From contig JACKMK010000004.1 of the NCBI GenBank assembly GCA_024235395.1, positions 186,001 to 250,000 of the forward strand: a DNA stretch of 64,000 nt, in the 5' to 3' direction. The notes beneath the pieces were generated by a model. The model was not told the DNA's origin and ran no database searches. It saw only the letters and a program-made list of their open reading frames with translations. Shown here one piece after another: positions 52,332 to 62,081 of this stretch. The translations under genes were made by a program, and so were the position numbers. The DNA comes from Chromatiaceae bacterium (GTDB lineage Bacteria > Pseudomonadota > Gammaproteobacteria > Chromatiales > Chromatiaceae). Positions within the stretch are counted from its first letter, which is position 1, and every line of letters begins with the position of its first letter.

Positions 52332-54413
52332 ATGCACCCCGTGCGATGGGTCGACCGCATGATTCGCAGCAGTGTGCGCCGCAAGCTGCTCGCGTTGACG
52401 CTGTTTCCGGTCGCGCTGGTGCTGCCGCTGGCGCTTGCCGGCCTCGCGCTGTGGGGCGCCTCGTTCACTTACGAACAGCTATACATCAAGGTCAACACCG
52501 ACCTCGCGGTGGCCCACGACCTGTTCAAGCGCATCCAACAGGATCACCTGAATCAGCTTGCACGGCTCAGCGAATCCTATCGGTTTCGCGATGCGGTCGC
52601 CAACAGCGACCACGCCACCGTCGCGGGACTCATCGACCGTCTCAAGCGCGAATCGGCATTCAGTTTCCTGCGGGTGATGCCGGTCTCGGAGATCGAGTCG
52701 CTGGATGATCTCGAGCCGGGCGTCGGCATTCAGATCCTCGGCCCCGAGGCGCTGCGCCGGATCGATCCTGCGCTTGCCGATCAGGTACGTCTGCCACTCG
52801 TCCAGACACGCCGTGCGCGCCCCACCGATCGCACCCTCGAAGACCGCGGCATGCTGATCCGCGCCCGTCACCCGGTGGTGAACGCCGACGGCACGATCGA
52901 CAAGGTGCTGGACGGTGGTGTGCTGCTGAACAACAACTTCACCTTCGTCGACGCGATTCGCGATCTGGTCTATGGCCCGGGCAGCCTGGCCGACGGCAGT
53001 ATCGGCACGGTCACGGTGTTCCTCGACGATGTACGCATCTCGACCAATGTACCTCGACAGGCGGGTACACGGGCCCTCGGCACGCGCGTATCCGAGGAGG
53101 TCAGCCGCAGCGTACTCGACGAAGGGGAGCAATGGGTCAATCGCGCCTTCGTCGTCAACGACTGGTATATATCGGCCTACGAACCGATCGTCGACATGCA
53201 CGGGCATCGTGTCGGCATCCTGTACGCCGGTTATCTCGAGACCCCTTATCGAACGGCGCTGTGGCGGGCGCTCGGACTGTTGCTGCTGCTGGTAATCGGC
53301 CTGCTCGCACTGTACGCCATGCTGGCCATCCGCGGTGCCAAATCGATCTTCCGACCGGTCGAGCAGATGTCCGCTGTGGTGCGCGCCACACGTCTGGGCG
53401 AATCGCAGCGCGTCGGTGAGGTGGCCGGCCAGGATGAATTGGCCGAGCTGGCGCATGAATTCGACGCAATGCTCGATCGCCTCGAAGACCAGGCCGCGGC
53501 ACTGCAGAGCTGGGCAGCACAGCTCGAGGACAAAGTCGCCGAACGCACCGCCGAGTTGCAACAGCGAAACGACGAACTGCAACGCACCATCACGGTACTG
53601 CGCGAGACACGACGCAAGTTGGTGACCGCAGAAAAACTCGCCGCGCTCGGGGAGCTGACGGCCGGGGTCGCGCACGAGATCAACAATCCGACCCAGGTCA
53701 TGCTCGGCAACCTGGACGTCCTGATCGCCGAACTTGGGGAACAACTTGATCCGGTACGGCCGGAGATCGACCTGGTCGTACAACAGATCTACCGTATCCA
53801 GGGGATCATCGAGAAACTGCTGAAATACGCGCGCCCCGACGAGTATGCCGGCTATCTCGCCGAGATCGACGTGAACCAAGTGATCCAGGACACCACGGCG
53901 CTGGTATCGCATATGCAGAAGCAGCACCCGTTCGAACTGAACCTCGATCTGCAGGCGACCCGGAGGATCACGATCAACGAGCAGGAACTGCAACAGGTGT
54001 TGGTCAATCTGGTCAGCAACGCCGTGCACGCGCTGCCGGCCACCGGCGGCGAGATCTCTATCGCTGCGAGCGATTGGGATTCACACGGCGTCTGCATCAC
54101 GGTCTCCGACAACGGTAGCGGAATGACCGAAGACCAGTGCAGCCAGATATTCAATCCCTTCTACAGCACCAAGCGCCAGGGTCAGGGAACCGGGCTGGGC
54201 CTGTCGGTAAGCTACGGTCTGGTACGGCGCTACGGCGGTGACATCACGGTGACATCGCAACCCGGTGTCGGCACGCAGTTCAAGGTCTGGTTGCGTGCCG
54301 AACCGACGATCGTCGAGGATGCCGAGACGATTGCCGAGCAACTGCGCTCATTCGAGGCCGGTGAACCGGGTGCCGACAACCCGGAATCGGCCACCCCGGC
54401 CAATTGGCGCTGA
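52332..54413 (+). CDS. membrane sensor histidine kinase with Cache-type input
   Basis: A 693-residue kinase. TM1 about 20-45, a periplasmic Cache-like sensor (about 46-310; RARHPVVNADGTIDKVLDGGVLLNNN, DDVRISTNVP), TM2 about 315-336, HAMP (RGAKSIFRPVEQMSAVVRATRLGE), coiled coil, HisKA (phospho-His in LTAGVAHEINNPTQVMLG) and HATPase_c (LVNLVSNAVHALP, VSDNGSGMT, GTGLGLSVSYG). It probably phosphorylates the NtrC-type regulator encoded just upstream. The signal is unknown; Cache domains usually bind small molecules. Confidence 0.94.
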   Translation: MHPVRWVDRMIRSSVRRKLLALTLFPVALVLPLALAGLALWGASFTYEQLYIKVNTDLAVAHDLFKRIQQDHLNQLARLSESYRFRDAVANSDHATVAGLIDRLKRESAFSFLRVMPVSEIESLDDLEPGVGIQILGPEALRRIDPALADQVRLPLVQTRRARPTDRTLEDRGMLIRARHPVVNADGTIDKVLDGGVLLNNNFTFVDAIRDLVYGPGSLADGSIGTVTVFLDDVRISTNVPRQAGTRALGTRVSEEVSRSVLDEGEQWVNRAFVVNDWYISAYEPIVDMHGHRVGILYAGYLETPYRTALWRALGLLLLLVIGLLALYAMLAIRGAKSIFRPVEQMSAVVRATRLGESQRVGEVAGQDELAELAHEFDAMLDRLEDQAAALQSWAAQLEDKVAERTAELQQRNDELQRTITVLRETRRKLVTAEKLAALGELTAGVAHEINNPTQVMLGNLDVLIAELGEQLDPVRPEIDLVVQQIYRIQGIIEKLLKYARPDEYAGYLAEIDVNQVIQDTTALVSHMQKQHPFELNLDLQATRRITINEQELQQVLVNLVSNAVHALPATGGEISIAASDWDSHGVCITVSDNGSGMTEDQCSQIFNPFYSTKRQGQGTGLGLSVSYGLVRRYGGDITVTSQPGVGTQFKVWLRAEPTIVEDAETIAEQLRSFEAGEPGADNPESATPANWR

Positions 54414-54474
54414 AGCCGGCCGAAACCACACAGCGACGGATACCTAAATCCCTATTTTTGCAGGCTGCAACCCG

Positions 54475-55215
54475 ATGACTCCTGAGCAACGCAAGCGTTA
54501 TGCCCGACAGATTCGCCTGGACGCCGTCGGCGAGGCCGGCCAGCAGCGCCTGCTGGACGCCCGAGTGTTGATCGTAGGCCTTGGCGGTCTCGGTTCCCCG
54601 GCCGCGATGTATCTCGCGGCAAGTGGCGTCGGTACGCTGGTGCTGAGTGATTTCGACCGTGTCGAACCCTCCAATCTGCAACGCCAGATCATCCACCGCG
54701 AGGCCGATCTCGGCGAACTGAAGGCCGCGTCTGCAAAACGTACGTTGCATGACATCAACCCGCACTGCGAGGTGATCGCGCTCGATTGGGAACTGGACCA
54801 GACCGAGTTGCGCGAGCAGATCCGCGCCGCCGACCTGGTGCTCGACTGCACGGACAATTTCGCCTCTCGCTTCCTGCTCAACCGCATCGCGATGACCCAA
54901 TCGACCCCGCTCGTGACCGGCGCGGCGATCCGACTGGAGGGACAGATCATGACCTCCCTGGGGGATCGGGGACCCTGTTACCAATGTCTCTACCCGGTCG
55001 AGCTGGAAAATCAGGAGACCTGTGCGATGGAGGGTGTGCTCGCACCGGTGGTCGGGATCATCGGCACATTGCAGGCATTACAGGCAATCCGGGTACTGAC
55101 GGGCCACGGCGACGACCTGCGCGGCGTACTGCTGTTGTTCGATGCGGCCGCGATGGTTTGGCAACGCATCCGCGTGCCGGCAAATCCAACCTGCCCGGTT
55201 TGCGGCGGTCCTTAA
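54475..55215 (+). CDS. moeB: ThiF/MoeB-family adenylyltransferase
   Basis: A 246-residue HesA/MoeB/ThiF protein that adenylates the C-terminus of a small sulfur carrier (MoaD or ThiS). Seen: RYARQIRLDAVGEAGQQRLL, GLGGLGSPAAMYLAASGVG (ATP-binding), LSDFDRVEPSNLQRQIIH, VLDCTDNFASR, and two zinc pairs CYQC and CPVC. No C-terminal rhodanese domain. Located among moeA/mobA/mobB it fits Mo cofactor synthesis, so moeB is preferred over thiF, but the ThiS alternative is open. Its stop overlaps that of the convergent methyltransferase (shared TTAA). Confidence 0.9.
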   Translation: MTPEQRKRYARQIRLDAVGEAGQQRLLDARVLIVGLGGLGSPAAMYLAASGVGTLVLSDFDRVEPSNLQRQIIHREADLGELKAASAKRTLHDINPHCEVIALDWELDQTELREQIRAADLVLDCTDNFASRFLLNRIAMTQSTPLVTGAAIRLEGQIMTSLGDRGPCYQCLYPVELENQETCAMEGVLAPVVGIIGTLQALQAIRVLTGHGDDLRGVLLLFDAAAMVWQRIRVPANPTCPVCGGP

Positions 55216-55874
55216 CGCTTGCGCGCCAGGGTCAGGCCGTCACCGATCGGGACCAGGCTGACGCTGACCCGCTGATCGACCAGCAGTAGTTCGTTCAGGG
55301 TGCGCAGCGCCAGGGTATCCTCATCGTGATCCTCCGGATCGGCGACCGCCCCGCCCCACAGCGTGTTGTCGAACATCAGCAGACCGCCCGGGCGCACCAG
55401 TCGCAAACAGCGCTCGAAATAGTTCCGATAGTTGGTCTTGTCGGCATCGATAAACGCCAGATCGTAGGAATCGCCACCACCGGCAGCGATCAACGTGTCC
55501 AGGGTCTGCAATGCCGGCGCGATACGCAGATCGATGCGCTCGCGAACCCCCGCACGTTCCCAGAATGGAATCCCGACATCAGTCCATTCCCTGCTGACAT
55601 CGCAACACACCAGCCGACCGTCCTCCGGCAGCGACTGCGCCATACACAAGGCACTGTAGCCGGTGAAAGTGCCGACCTCGATGATCTGACGCGCCCCCAT
55701 CAATTCGACCAGCAACGCCATGAACTGACCCTGTTCGGGAGCGATCTGCATCCGCGCGTGTTCGTGGTCGGCGGTCATCTCGCGCAACTGGCGCATCACC
55801 GGCGTCTCGCGCAGCGAGTAACGCAACAGGTAGTCGTAGAGACGATCGTCGAGTGTCACGGTACGGTTGCTCAT
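55212..55874 (-). CDS. class I SAM-dependent O-methyltransferase (CCoAMT-like)
   Basis: A 220-residue methyltransferase of the Methyltransf_3 family. Motif I is EVGTFTGYSALCMAQSLPEDG, followed by VCCDVSREW, the metal-binding region DLAFIDADKTNYRNYFE, and GGLLMFDNTLWGG. Such small bacterial enzymes methylate catechol-type or other phenolic hydroxyls with Mg2+; the substrate here is unknown. It follows the tandem nitroreductase gene on the same strand 10 bases later, so the two are likely co-transcribed. Confidence 0.92.
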   Translation of the reverse strand: MSNRTVTLDDRLYDYLLRYSLRETPVMRQLREMTADHEHARMQIAPEQGQFMALLVELMGARQIIEVGTFTGYSALCMAQSLPEDGRLVCCDVSREWTDVGIPFWERAGVRERIDLRIAPALQTLDTLIAAGGGDSYDLAFIDADKTNYRNYFERCLRLVRPGGLLMFDNTLWGGAVADPEDHDEDTLALRTLNELLLVDQRVSVSLVPIGDGLTLARKR

Positions 55875-55884
55875 CGGCGATACC

Positions 55885-57636
55885 CTAACATGCCGCCTCC
55901 CGGCGATGTCCTGGTTCCGCCTGCCGCATACCGGATGGCGCCGCGCCAGACGTCACTCGGGAAAGCTGGAAAGTGTTTCCATCGCTCGCCTCTGTTCGAT
56001 CGAGATGGGCGTACGGGGGTTCGCTGCGCAGTCTCAGGTCCTCCACCGCACGACCAACCGTGAAGTGATACAGCGTCTGCCAGTGCGCTTCGGCGGTGGT
56101 GTCGATACCGAGCAGGCGGTGCACCTCATCGTCGAAAAAGCAGCCGATCCCGGTACCGCGCAGACCGACCGATTCGGCTTCGAGATACAGCACCTGGCCG
56201 ATCATTCCGCATTCCCAGTGCAGTCGACGATATCCCCAGCCGCCGTCGGATGCCAACACGCCGCCCAGGTCGCCGAGCATCGCCACCGCAAAGGCCCCCT
56301 GAGCGGCGATATCCTGGTGACAGCTCACGCCGCTGGCGAGCATTTCCACATCCAGTGGCGCCTGGAGCCGAAACAGAGGCAGGGTGCTGTCATCGACCCT
56401 CGCCCAGTCGAATTGCGGCGAGGTACAGGCCCTTTTCAAGTCAGGGAAGCGCCCATGGTCGCGATCGAGCAGGTACAGCCCGGGCTCGAGGTCATCGACA
56501 CGGTGTACGAACAACAGCAGGCTGACCGCCGGTTCAAACGGCAGGGCGTCGAACGGGGCACGATCCGATGCCGGCAAGGTACGTCGCAACGCGCGTTCAA
56601 AATCGGCGCGCCGCATCGCGCTGTGTCCGTCCATGCGTTGGGCGCTGCGACGCTGGCGGATCAGCACACAGGCATCACCGGCACCCGTCGTCGCCGCCGG
56701 TGCACCGGCGCCCTGCGACGACAGGCCAACGGCTGCAGCCGGCGTGTCCGATTTGTGGACCGCTGGCAGGACATTCGCTATCTGCGGCCACGCGACATGC
56801 GCACTGCTCAGACGGTTGGCATGTCCCCGCCAACCCTCCAGAGCGGTCGCCGACTCGTCCCACGGCACACGGCCGTGCGGCGTTGGGGCCGGGCCGAATA
56901 CCGCCAACAAATCGGGATGTTCGGTTTCCGCATTGCTGAAATCGGCATCCCTGTCGATCCCCAGCAGCGCCGAGACGGTCTCGTCGGCGGGGGCATCATC
57001 CATCCGCAACCGCCAGCCCAGTACGCCGGCGGCAAGGCGGAATGCCGCCAGGGCATGACCGACGTCGTGTTGGCAGTACCGAAAGGCGCGTGCACCGTAC
57101 TTCCATTCCTCCCGCCAGATGATCGATGAAAGTCCGATCGCCCCGTAGCCATCCACATGGGCCTCATCCAAACGATTCGCGGCCGCCTGCGGTAAGAACG
57201 CTCGACGTTCCAGCGCATGCATTTCGGGGACATAGTGGTAGAGGCCCGGGACCAGTACCTCCGAGACCGCGCGCCACAACAGCAGGTAGCCTTCCGTCGG
57301 ATGCAGATTGCCGCTCGAGGGGTTGTTGCGCAATGCCCAGCGTGCCCCACCTGCTGCCTTCCATGCACTCAGTCCGAGCGAGAGCTCCAGCAGCAACCCG
57401 AGGCTCGACTCGGACAACCTCGAAGCCGATCGCCGGTCCACCCCATACAGCGCATCGTAGGTACAGCGTCCGCAACCGTCGACCAACGGAAGCGGCACCA
57501 TCTCCGCCCCGCTGAATCGCCGAAACGGGTCGGGCTGCGTCGCCCAGTCCAGGTAAGCCGGACCGGGCGCGAAGGCGCGCAGATGGTGTTTGGTCGATTG
57601 ATGGTAGGTACGAACCACCCGAATCGGAGTACTCAT
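55885..57636 (-). CDS. tandem-domain SagB/ThcOx-type nitroreductase
   Basis: A 583-residue protein made of two nitroreductase-like halves. The first (about 30-300) has the SagB pattern with LRNNPSSGNLHPTEGYLLLW and GLYHYVPEMHALERR. The second (about 320-560) has LIRQRRSAQRMDG, LLLFVHRVDDLEPGLYLLD and WECGMIGQVLYLEAESVGLRG. SagB/ThcOx proteins are FMN-dependent dehydrogenases, some of which oxidise azoline rings in thiazole/oxazole-modified peptides; others have no such link. No YcaO or precursor peptide was seen nearby. The start is probably ATG 57636 (or 57639). An O-methyltransferase gene follows in the same operon. Confidence 0.85.
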   Translation of the reverse strand: MSTPIRVVRTYHQSTKHHLRAFAPGPAYLDWATQPDPFRRFSGAEMVPLPLVDGCGRCTYDALYGVDRRSASRLSESSLGLLLELSLGLSAWKAAGGARWALRNNPSSGNLHPTEGYLLLWRAVSEVLVPGLYHYVPEMHALERRAFLPQAAANRLDEAHVDGYGAIGLSSIIWREEWKYGARAFRYCQHDVGHALAAFRLAAGVLGWRLRMDDAPADETVSALLGIDRDADFSNAETEHPDLLAVFGPAPTPHGRVPWDESATALEGWRGHANRLSSAHVAWPQIANVLPAVHKSDTPAAAVGLSSQGAGAPAATTGAGDACVLIRQRRSAQRMDGHSAMRRADFERALRRTLPASDRAPFDALPFEPAVSLLLFVHRVDDLEPGLYLLDRDHGRFPDLKRACTSPQFDWARVDDSTLPLFRLQAPLDVEMLASGVSCHQDIAAQGAFAVAMLGDLGGVLASDGGWGYRRLHWECGMIGQVLYLEAESVGLRGTGIGCFFDDEVHRLLGIDTTAEAHWQTLYHFTVGRAVEDLRLRSEPPYAHLDRTEASDGNTFQLSRVTSGAAPSGMRQAEPGHRREAAC

Positions 57637-57825
57637 CATTTCTCGTGCCCGTCGCGTGTCACCTGCGCTCACCCACCGGTCGGCATAACGAAATATCGTA
57701 CATCCACGTCGATCCGGCGGAATTCTCGATGTCGGTCGGACCAGGCACTCGACATGCTTGTTCCTGTTCGCCAGGATAGGCAAACGACCGGGCACCATGG
57801 CTGCCTGCTACGAGCGACATCAGCG

Positions 57826-58614
57826 ATGCGATCGGTTGCCTTTATCTCGCATGGCGGTGGACCATTGCCACTGCTGCATGACCCCACCCATGCCGAACTG
57901 GTTGCGGTATTGCGAGATCTTCCCACGCGGATGGCTCGACCCGCGGCAATCGTGGTGATCAGTGCCCACTGGGAAGCCCCATGCGTCACGCTGACAGGAT
58001 CCGCATCACCCGGGCTGATCTATGACTACGTCGGATTTCCCCCCGAATCCTATTCGGTCAGCTACCCGGCGCCCGGTGCACCACAGCTTGCACAGCGACT
58101 GCATGAACTGCTGCAGCAACAGGGCATCGTCTCCGACGTCGATGCGCAACGCGGATTTGATCACGGATTGTTCGTGCCGTTGAAGATCATGTATCCGGCG
58201 GCTGACATCCCCTGCGTCCAGCTATCGCTGGTCAACAATCTGGATCCCATGACACACCTGCGCATCGGTCAGGCATTGGCCAAGCTGGATGTTCCTGACC
58301 TGCTGTTCCTCGGTTCCGGGTTCTCGTTTCATAACCTGCGCGCGTTCTTCACGTCTCCGACGCCTGATACGCAGGCGATGAACGTGGCATTCGAGCACTG
58401 GCTGTCACAAACCTGCGGCGACCCTGGCCTGAGCGAGGCAGAGCGTGCGCAACGCCTGTTGCAATGGGAGGAGGCGCCGGCTGCCCGTTATTGCCATCCT
58501 CGCGCGGAGCATCTGTTGCCACTGCACCTGTGTTACGGCATCGCTGGCAGCCCGGTATCGGAGGCGTTCACCTTCCAGGTGATGGGAAGATGGGCCAGCG
58601 CCTATCTCTGGTAG
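57826..58614 (+). CDS. DODA-type extradiol ring-opening dioxygenase (LigB/YgiD family)
   Basis: A 262-residue enzyme of the class III extradiol dioxygenase family. The opening VAFISHGGGPLPLLHDP holds the first metal His; VVISAHWEAP and RGFDHGLFVPLKIMYP carry the other His residues; LFLGSGFSFHNLR and the terminal GRWASAYLW are typical. Family members open catechol-type rings (for example DOPA) with Fe/Zn. The substrate is unknown, but an O-methyltransferase gene nearby fits aromatic metabolism. ATG 57826 begins the conserved domain; the longer frame to 57217 is antisense to the nitroreductase. The ribosome site is weak. Confidence 0.88.
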   Translation: MRSVAFISHGGGPLPLLHDPTHAELVAVLRDLPTRMARPAAIVVISAHWEAPCVTLTGSASPGLIYDYVGFPPESYSVSYPAPGAPQLAQRLHELLQQQGIVSDVDAQRGFDHGLFVPLKIMYPAADIPCVQLSLVNNLDPMTHLRIGQALAKLDVPDLLFLGSGFSFHNLRAFFTSPTPDTQAMNVAFEHWLSQTCGDPGLSEAERAQRLLQWEEAPAARYCHPRAEHLLPLHLCYGIAGSPVSEAFTFQVMGRWASAYLW

Positions 58615-58619
58615 CCGGA

Positions 58620-59591
58620 TCAGAGGTTGCGCGAGAAAAACCTGACGACGCGCCTGCGTGATGCGTCGGCCTGTTCCACATCCGGGATGATATCCACCTG
58701 CGGAACCACCCCGGTCGCAAACACACTGCCTTCGTCACCAAACGGGTCGAACACCGTGATAGGTACCTCCAGTCGATCCCATGCATGGAAAGCACCCTCA
58801 ACACCGACGACTTCGACCACCGCCCGGTCCGCGGGATCGAGCAGGTCGCCGACCAGTTCGGTACAGGGTGCTACACCGTTGTCGTAGTCGTCCTCGGTAC
58901 CCACTTGTATCAACACCGGCGCACCGGTCAGATCAAGGAACTGAATGCCGAGGAGGTCGGGAGGACTGAGTGCCGGGATGTCGTAGTTGTTGAACGCATA
59001 GCAGACCGGATAGTGCGCTACATGGGCCGCAAACCGGAGCCCATTGCCAAACTGTCCGGCGTACAACTCCTCTGCCGCGGCCATGCTCACCACACCGCCC
59101 CATGAGAATCCCAGCACCCCGATACGCAGTGGATCAATACCTTCCTGTGAAGACAGGAAGTCCAGTGCGGCAAACGCATCCGCATAGGTAAATATCGGCA
59201 GCGGCGGTCTTTGCTCGGGCGTGGCCACGCCCCGCGCTTCCCACATGTCGATCTCCAGCGTCGCAATCCCGGCGGCATTCAGTGCACGCGCGTAGAAGTC
59301 CCCGCGTGCATCGACACCCGCCGATCCGTGCAGGATCAACACCGCCGGGACTTCGTGCTGCGGCGCGTTGCAGTGCTGCCGACGTGTCAGGTCGCCCGGC
59401 AGCTTCATCTTGCCTTTGACAGTCAGGGGCGTGGGCGGTGTCTGGGCAATGTCGTAGGATTGAAACTCGATGAACGAGATCGCCGGGCGCCGCTCCTTGA
59501 AACAACCATTCCCGAAACCACCTGTCGCATGTGCGGTATGAGGAACAATAGCGACGACCAGAAAAACAAAACAAAGGCTGCGGCACAGCAT
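58620..59591 (-). CDS. exported dienelactone-hydrolase-type alpha/beta hydrolase
   Basis: A 323-residue hydrolase with a signal peptide (MLCRSLCFVFLVVAIVPHTAHA). The fold is read from VPAVLILHGSAGVD (oxyanion region), DPLRIGVLGFSWGGVVSM with the nucleophile Ser in GFSWGG, VLIQVGTEDDYDNG and EGAFHAWDRLE holding the late His. It likely cleaves an ester or lactone in the periplasm; the substrate is unknown. An extra Cys-rich start (NGCFKERR) and QHCNAPQHE could form a disulfide. It converges on the dioxygenase gene four bases away. Confidence 0.85.
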   Translation of the reverse strand: MLCRSLCFVFLVVAIVPHTAHATGGFGNGCFKERRPAISFIEFQSYDIAQTPPTPLTVKGKMKLPGDLTRRQHCNAPQHEVPAVLILHGSAGVDARGDFYARALNAAGIATLEIDMWEARGVATPEQRPPLPIFTYADAFAALDFLSSQEGIDPLRIGVLGFSWGGVVSMAAAEELYAGQFGNGLRFAAHVAHYPVCYAFNNYDIPALSPPDLLGIQFLDLTGAPVLIQVGTEDDYDNGVAPCTELVGDLLDPADRAVVEVVGVEGAFHAWDRLEVPITVFDPFGDEGSVFATGVVPQVDIIPDVEQADASRRRVVRFFSRNL

Positions 59592-59784
59592 TTTCACTAT
59601 CTTCTCCTCGCACGGGCGAGGTCGGCGAACCGACCGGACAGTTTTCCCTAAATAAAGCCGATCTCCCACGGAAGTCAACGCGATCGCGCGCGCAAGGGAA
59701 AGCCAACCGGACGGCAACACGTTGGCCGTGCAACGACCGGGTGCCGCCACGCACACGTGTCGACTGTGCTAGGGTTGGCTACCG

Positions 59785-61356
59785 ATGCAATCCCCAGTTC
59801 TGAGTTCCGCAGACCTGACGGTCGTCGCCGTCTACCTCGCGCTGGTGCTGTTCATCGGCCTTCGGGTCGCACGACGCACGCATACCGGTGACGACCTGTT
59901 TCTTGCCGGACGCCGTCTGGGCTGGTTGCCGATCGGCTTCTCGCTTTTCGCTTCGAACATCTCCAGTACGACACTGGTCGGATTGTCCGGTGCCGCCTAC
60001 ACCTGGGGCATTGCGGTGTCCAACTACGAGTGGATGGCAGCATTCGTACTGATCGTGTTCGCGATGTTTTTCGTGCCTTACTACCTCAATGCCCGTATCA
60101 CGACAGTGCCGGAGTTTCTTGAATGCCGCTTCGACCGCCGGTCGCGGCTGTATTTCTCGGCGATGACCTTGTTCTCCAACGTGGTCGTCGACACCGCCGG
60201 CACCTTGTTCGCGGGGGCGATGGTGTTGCAGGTATTCTTTCCCGACATCGACCTGTTTGCCGCCTGCCTCGGTCTGGCGCTGGTCGCCGGACTCTATACC
60301 GCGGCCGGCGGACTGGCCGCTGTGGTCTATACCGACGTACTGCAGGCGGTCGTGTTGTTGGTCGGCTCGTGCATCGTCGCCTGGCTCAGTTTCGCCGCGG
60401 TGGACTTTTCGTGGACGCGCGTGGTCGATGCGACACCCCCTGAACGCCTTTCGTTGATGTTGCCGCTGGACGATCCCAACCTGCCGTGGCTCGGCACGCT
60501 CATCGGGGTACCGGTCCTCGGTTTTTATTTTTGGTGCACCAACCAGTTCATCGTGCAACGCGTACTCGGTGCGCGCAGTGTCGCCCATGCACGCTGGGGA
60601 GCGTTGTTTGCGGGTTTCTTGAAACTTCCCGTGCTGTACCTGATGGTGATCCCCGGCGTGATCGCCGGGATCATATTGCCGCCGCTGGACAATGCCGATG
60701 CAGTCTTTCCTGCGCTGGTGACGACCCTGTTGCCGGCCGGAATCGCCGGGCTGGTCATGGCCGGCCTGCTTGCGGCCATCATGTCCAGCATCGACTCGAC
60801 ACTGAATTCGGCAGCGGCCTTGTTGACCATGGACTTCCTGCAGCCCGAGCGGCGTGCCTGGTCTGCGACCCGGATCGCATGGACCGGGCGCGCGTTCATC
60901 GTACTGTTCATGTTCGTAGCGGCATCGGTGTCACCGTTGATCGCCGACTTTCCGAGCCTGTTTCACTATCTGCAATCCGCCCTGGCCTACCTGGTGCCAC
61001 CGGTCGCGGTCATCTTTGGGCTTGGACTTTTCTGGCGGCGCGCCGGTCCGAGCAGCGCATTCGTGACGCTGATCGGCGGACACATCGTGTCGGCCGTGTT
61101 GTTCGCGTTGTCGATGTTCGAGGTGCTGCAGTGGCACTTCACCGTGGTGGCCGGGGTCCTGACGCTGATCTCCGCCGGGCTGTTCGTTGCCACCGGTTTG
61201 CGCACGGCACGGCCCAGCGATGAGCAGATCGCCCGGTTCACCTACCACAGCGACGCCGCCAAGCGGCAACCGGGGCTCGCCTGGTGGCAGGACTACCGGC
61301 TGCACAGCGCCATCCTGCTGGCGTTGACCTGCACTATCGTGATCGTCCACTGGTAG
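59785..61356 (+). CDS. sodium:solute symporter (SSS/SLC5 family)
   Basis: A 523-residue protein with about 13 membrane spans. Diagnostic parts: FLAGRRLGWLPIGFSLFASNISSTTLVGLSGAAYTWGI, TVPEFLECRFDRRSRLYFSAM, GLYTAAGGLAAVVYTDVLQAVVL and IMSSIDSTLNSAAALLTMDF. It moves a sugar, organic acid or other solute with sodium; the substrate cannot be told. It stands alone on plus, followed by the carbonic anhydrase gene 143 bases later. The ATG at 59785 begins the usual N-terminus. Confidence 0.93.
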   Translation: MQSPVLSSADLTVVAVYLALVLFIGLRVARRTHTGDDLFLAGRRLGWLPIGFSLFASNISSTTLVGLSGAAYTWGIAVSNYEWMAAFVLIVFAMFFVPYYLNARITTVPEFLECRFDRRSRLYFSAMTLFSNVVVDTAGTLFAGAMVLQVFFPDIDLFAACLGLALVAGLYTAAGGLAAVVYTDVLQAVVLLVGSCIVAWLSFAAVDFSWTRVVDATPPERLSLMLPLDDPNLPWLGTLIGVPVLGFYFWCTNQFIVQRVLGARSVAHARWGALFAGFLKLPVLYLMVIPGVIAGIILPPLDNADAVFPALVTTLLPAGIAGLVMAGLLAAIMSSIDSTLNSAAALLTMDFLQPERRAWSATRIAWTGRAFIVLFMFVAASVSPLIADFPSLFHYLQSALAYLVPPVAVIFGLGLFWRRAGPSSAFVTLIGGHIVSAVLFALSMFEVLQWHFTVVAGVLTLISAGLFVATGLRTARPSDEQIARFTYHSDAAKRQPGLAWWQDYRLHSAILLALTCTIVIVHW

Positions 61357-61499
61357 CCCCTCCGGCATCACCGCCACTGTCCCCCATCGACATTCTCCAA
61401 CCGACCGTCGACGTTGCAGCGAAGCTCTACTAGGCTTCCAGGGCCTGCCCCAGAACACCAACTTTGCCAAGTGCAGGCCACGCCAGAGGAGGAAAACCC

Positions 61500-62081
61500 A
61501 TGAGCGATGTTGTTAAAGAAGTGATTGCCGCGAACGGCGCCTATGCGGCTGACTTCGGGGACAAGGGCGAACTGCCCATGCCACCGGGCAGACGCTTTGC
61601 CATTCTGACCTGCATGGATGCCCGACTCGACCCGGCAAAATACGCCGGACTCGCCGAGGGTGACGCGCACGTGATCCGCAATGCCGGAGGTCGAGCGAGC
61701 GACGATGCCATCCGATCGCTGGTGATTTCGCACAAGCTGCTCGGTACGCGTGAATGGTTCGTGATTCATCACACCGATTGCGGCATGCTCACCTTCACCA
61801 ATGAGATCATGACCGATCTGCTGAACAACAGCCTGGAGACCGCGACCGTTGATGCGAACGGCTGGCACGACACGGGCAAGGGCCCCGGCTCACCGGAAGG
61901 ACGTTACATCAACTGGCTGACGATTTCGGACAACGCGGCGAGCGTCGTCGAAGACGTGAAACGCATCAAGGCACACCCCCTGGTAGCCGGGTATATCCCG
62001 GTTTACGGTTACATCTACGACTGCAAGACCGGGCGACTGGTCGAGGTTCCGGAAGCCACCGCGGCCGGCCGACCGGACTGA
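61500..62081 (+). CDS. beta-class carbonic anhydrase
   Basis: A 193-residue zinc enzyme that interconverts CO2 and bicarbonate. Zinc ligands are Cys38 (TCMDARLD), His91 and Cys94 (IHHTDCGM), with the Asp40-Arg42 dyad intact. The compact layout resembles the small clade of beta-carbonic anhydrases (Rv1284-like). No signal peptide, so it is cytoplasmic. It may supply CO2 for fixation from the bicarbonate pool loaded by the DAB pump encoded at the other end of the window, or serve general metabolism. AGAGGAGG precedes the ATG. Confidence 0.94.
   Translation: MSDVVKEVIAANGAYAADFGDKGELPMPPGRRFAILTCMDARLDPAKYAGLAEGDAHVIRNAGGRASDDAIRSLVISHKLLGTREWFVIHHTDCGMLTFTNEIMTDLLNNSLETATVDANGWHDTGKGPGSPEGRYINWLTISDNAASVVEDVKRIKAHPLVAGYIPVYGYIYDCKTGRLVEVPEATAAGRPD

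Noticed and set aside
52479..54029. 516-codon frame on minus opposite the histidine kinase
   Set aside because: Antisense to the kinase catalytic domains; composition typical of a GC-rich shadow.
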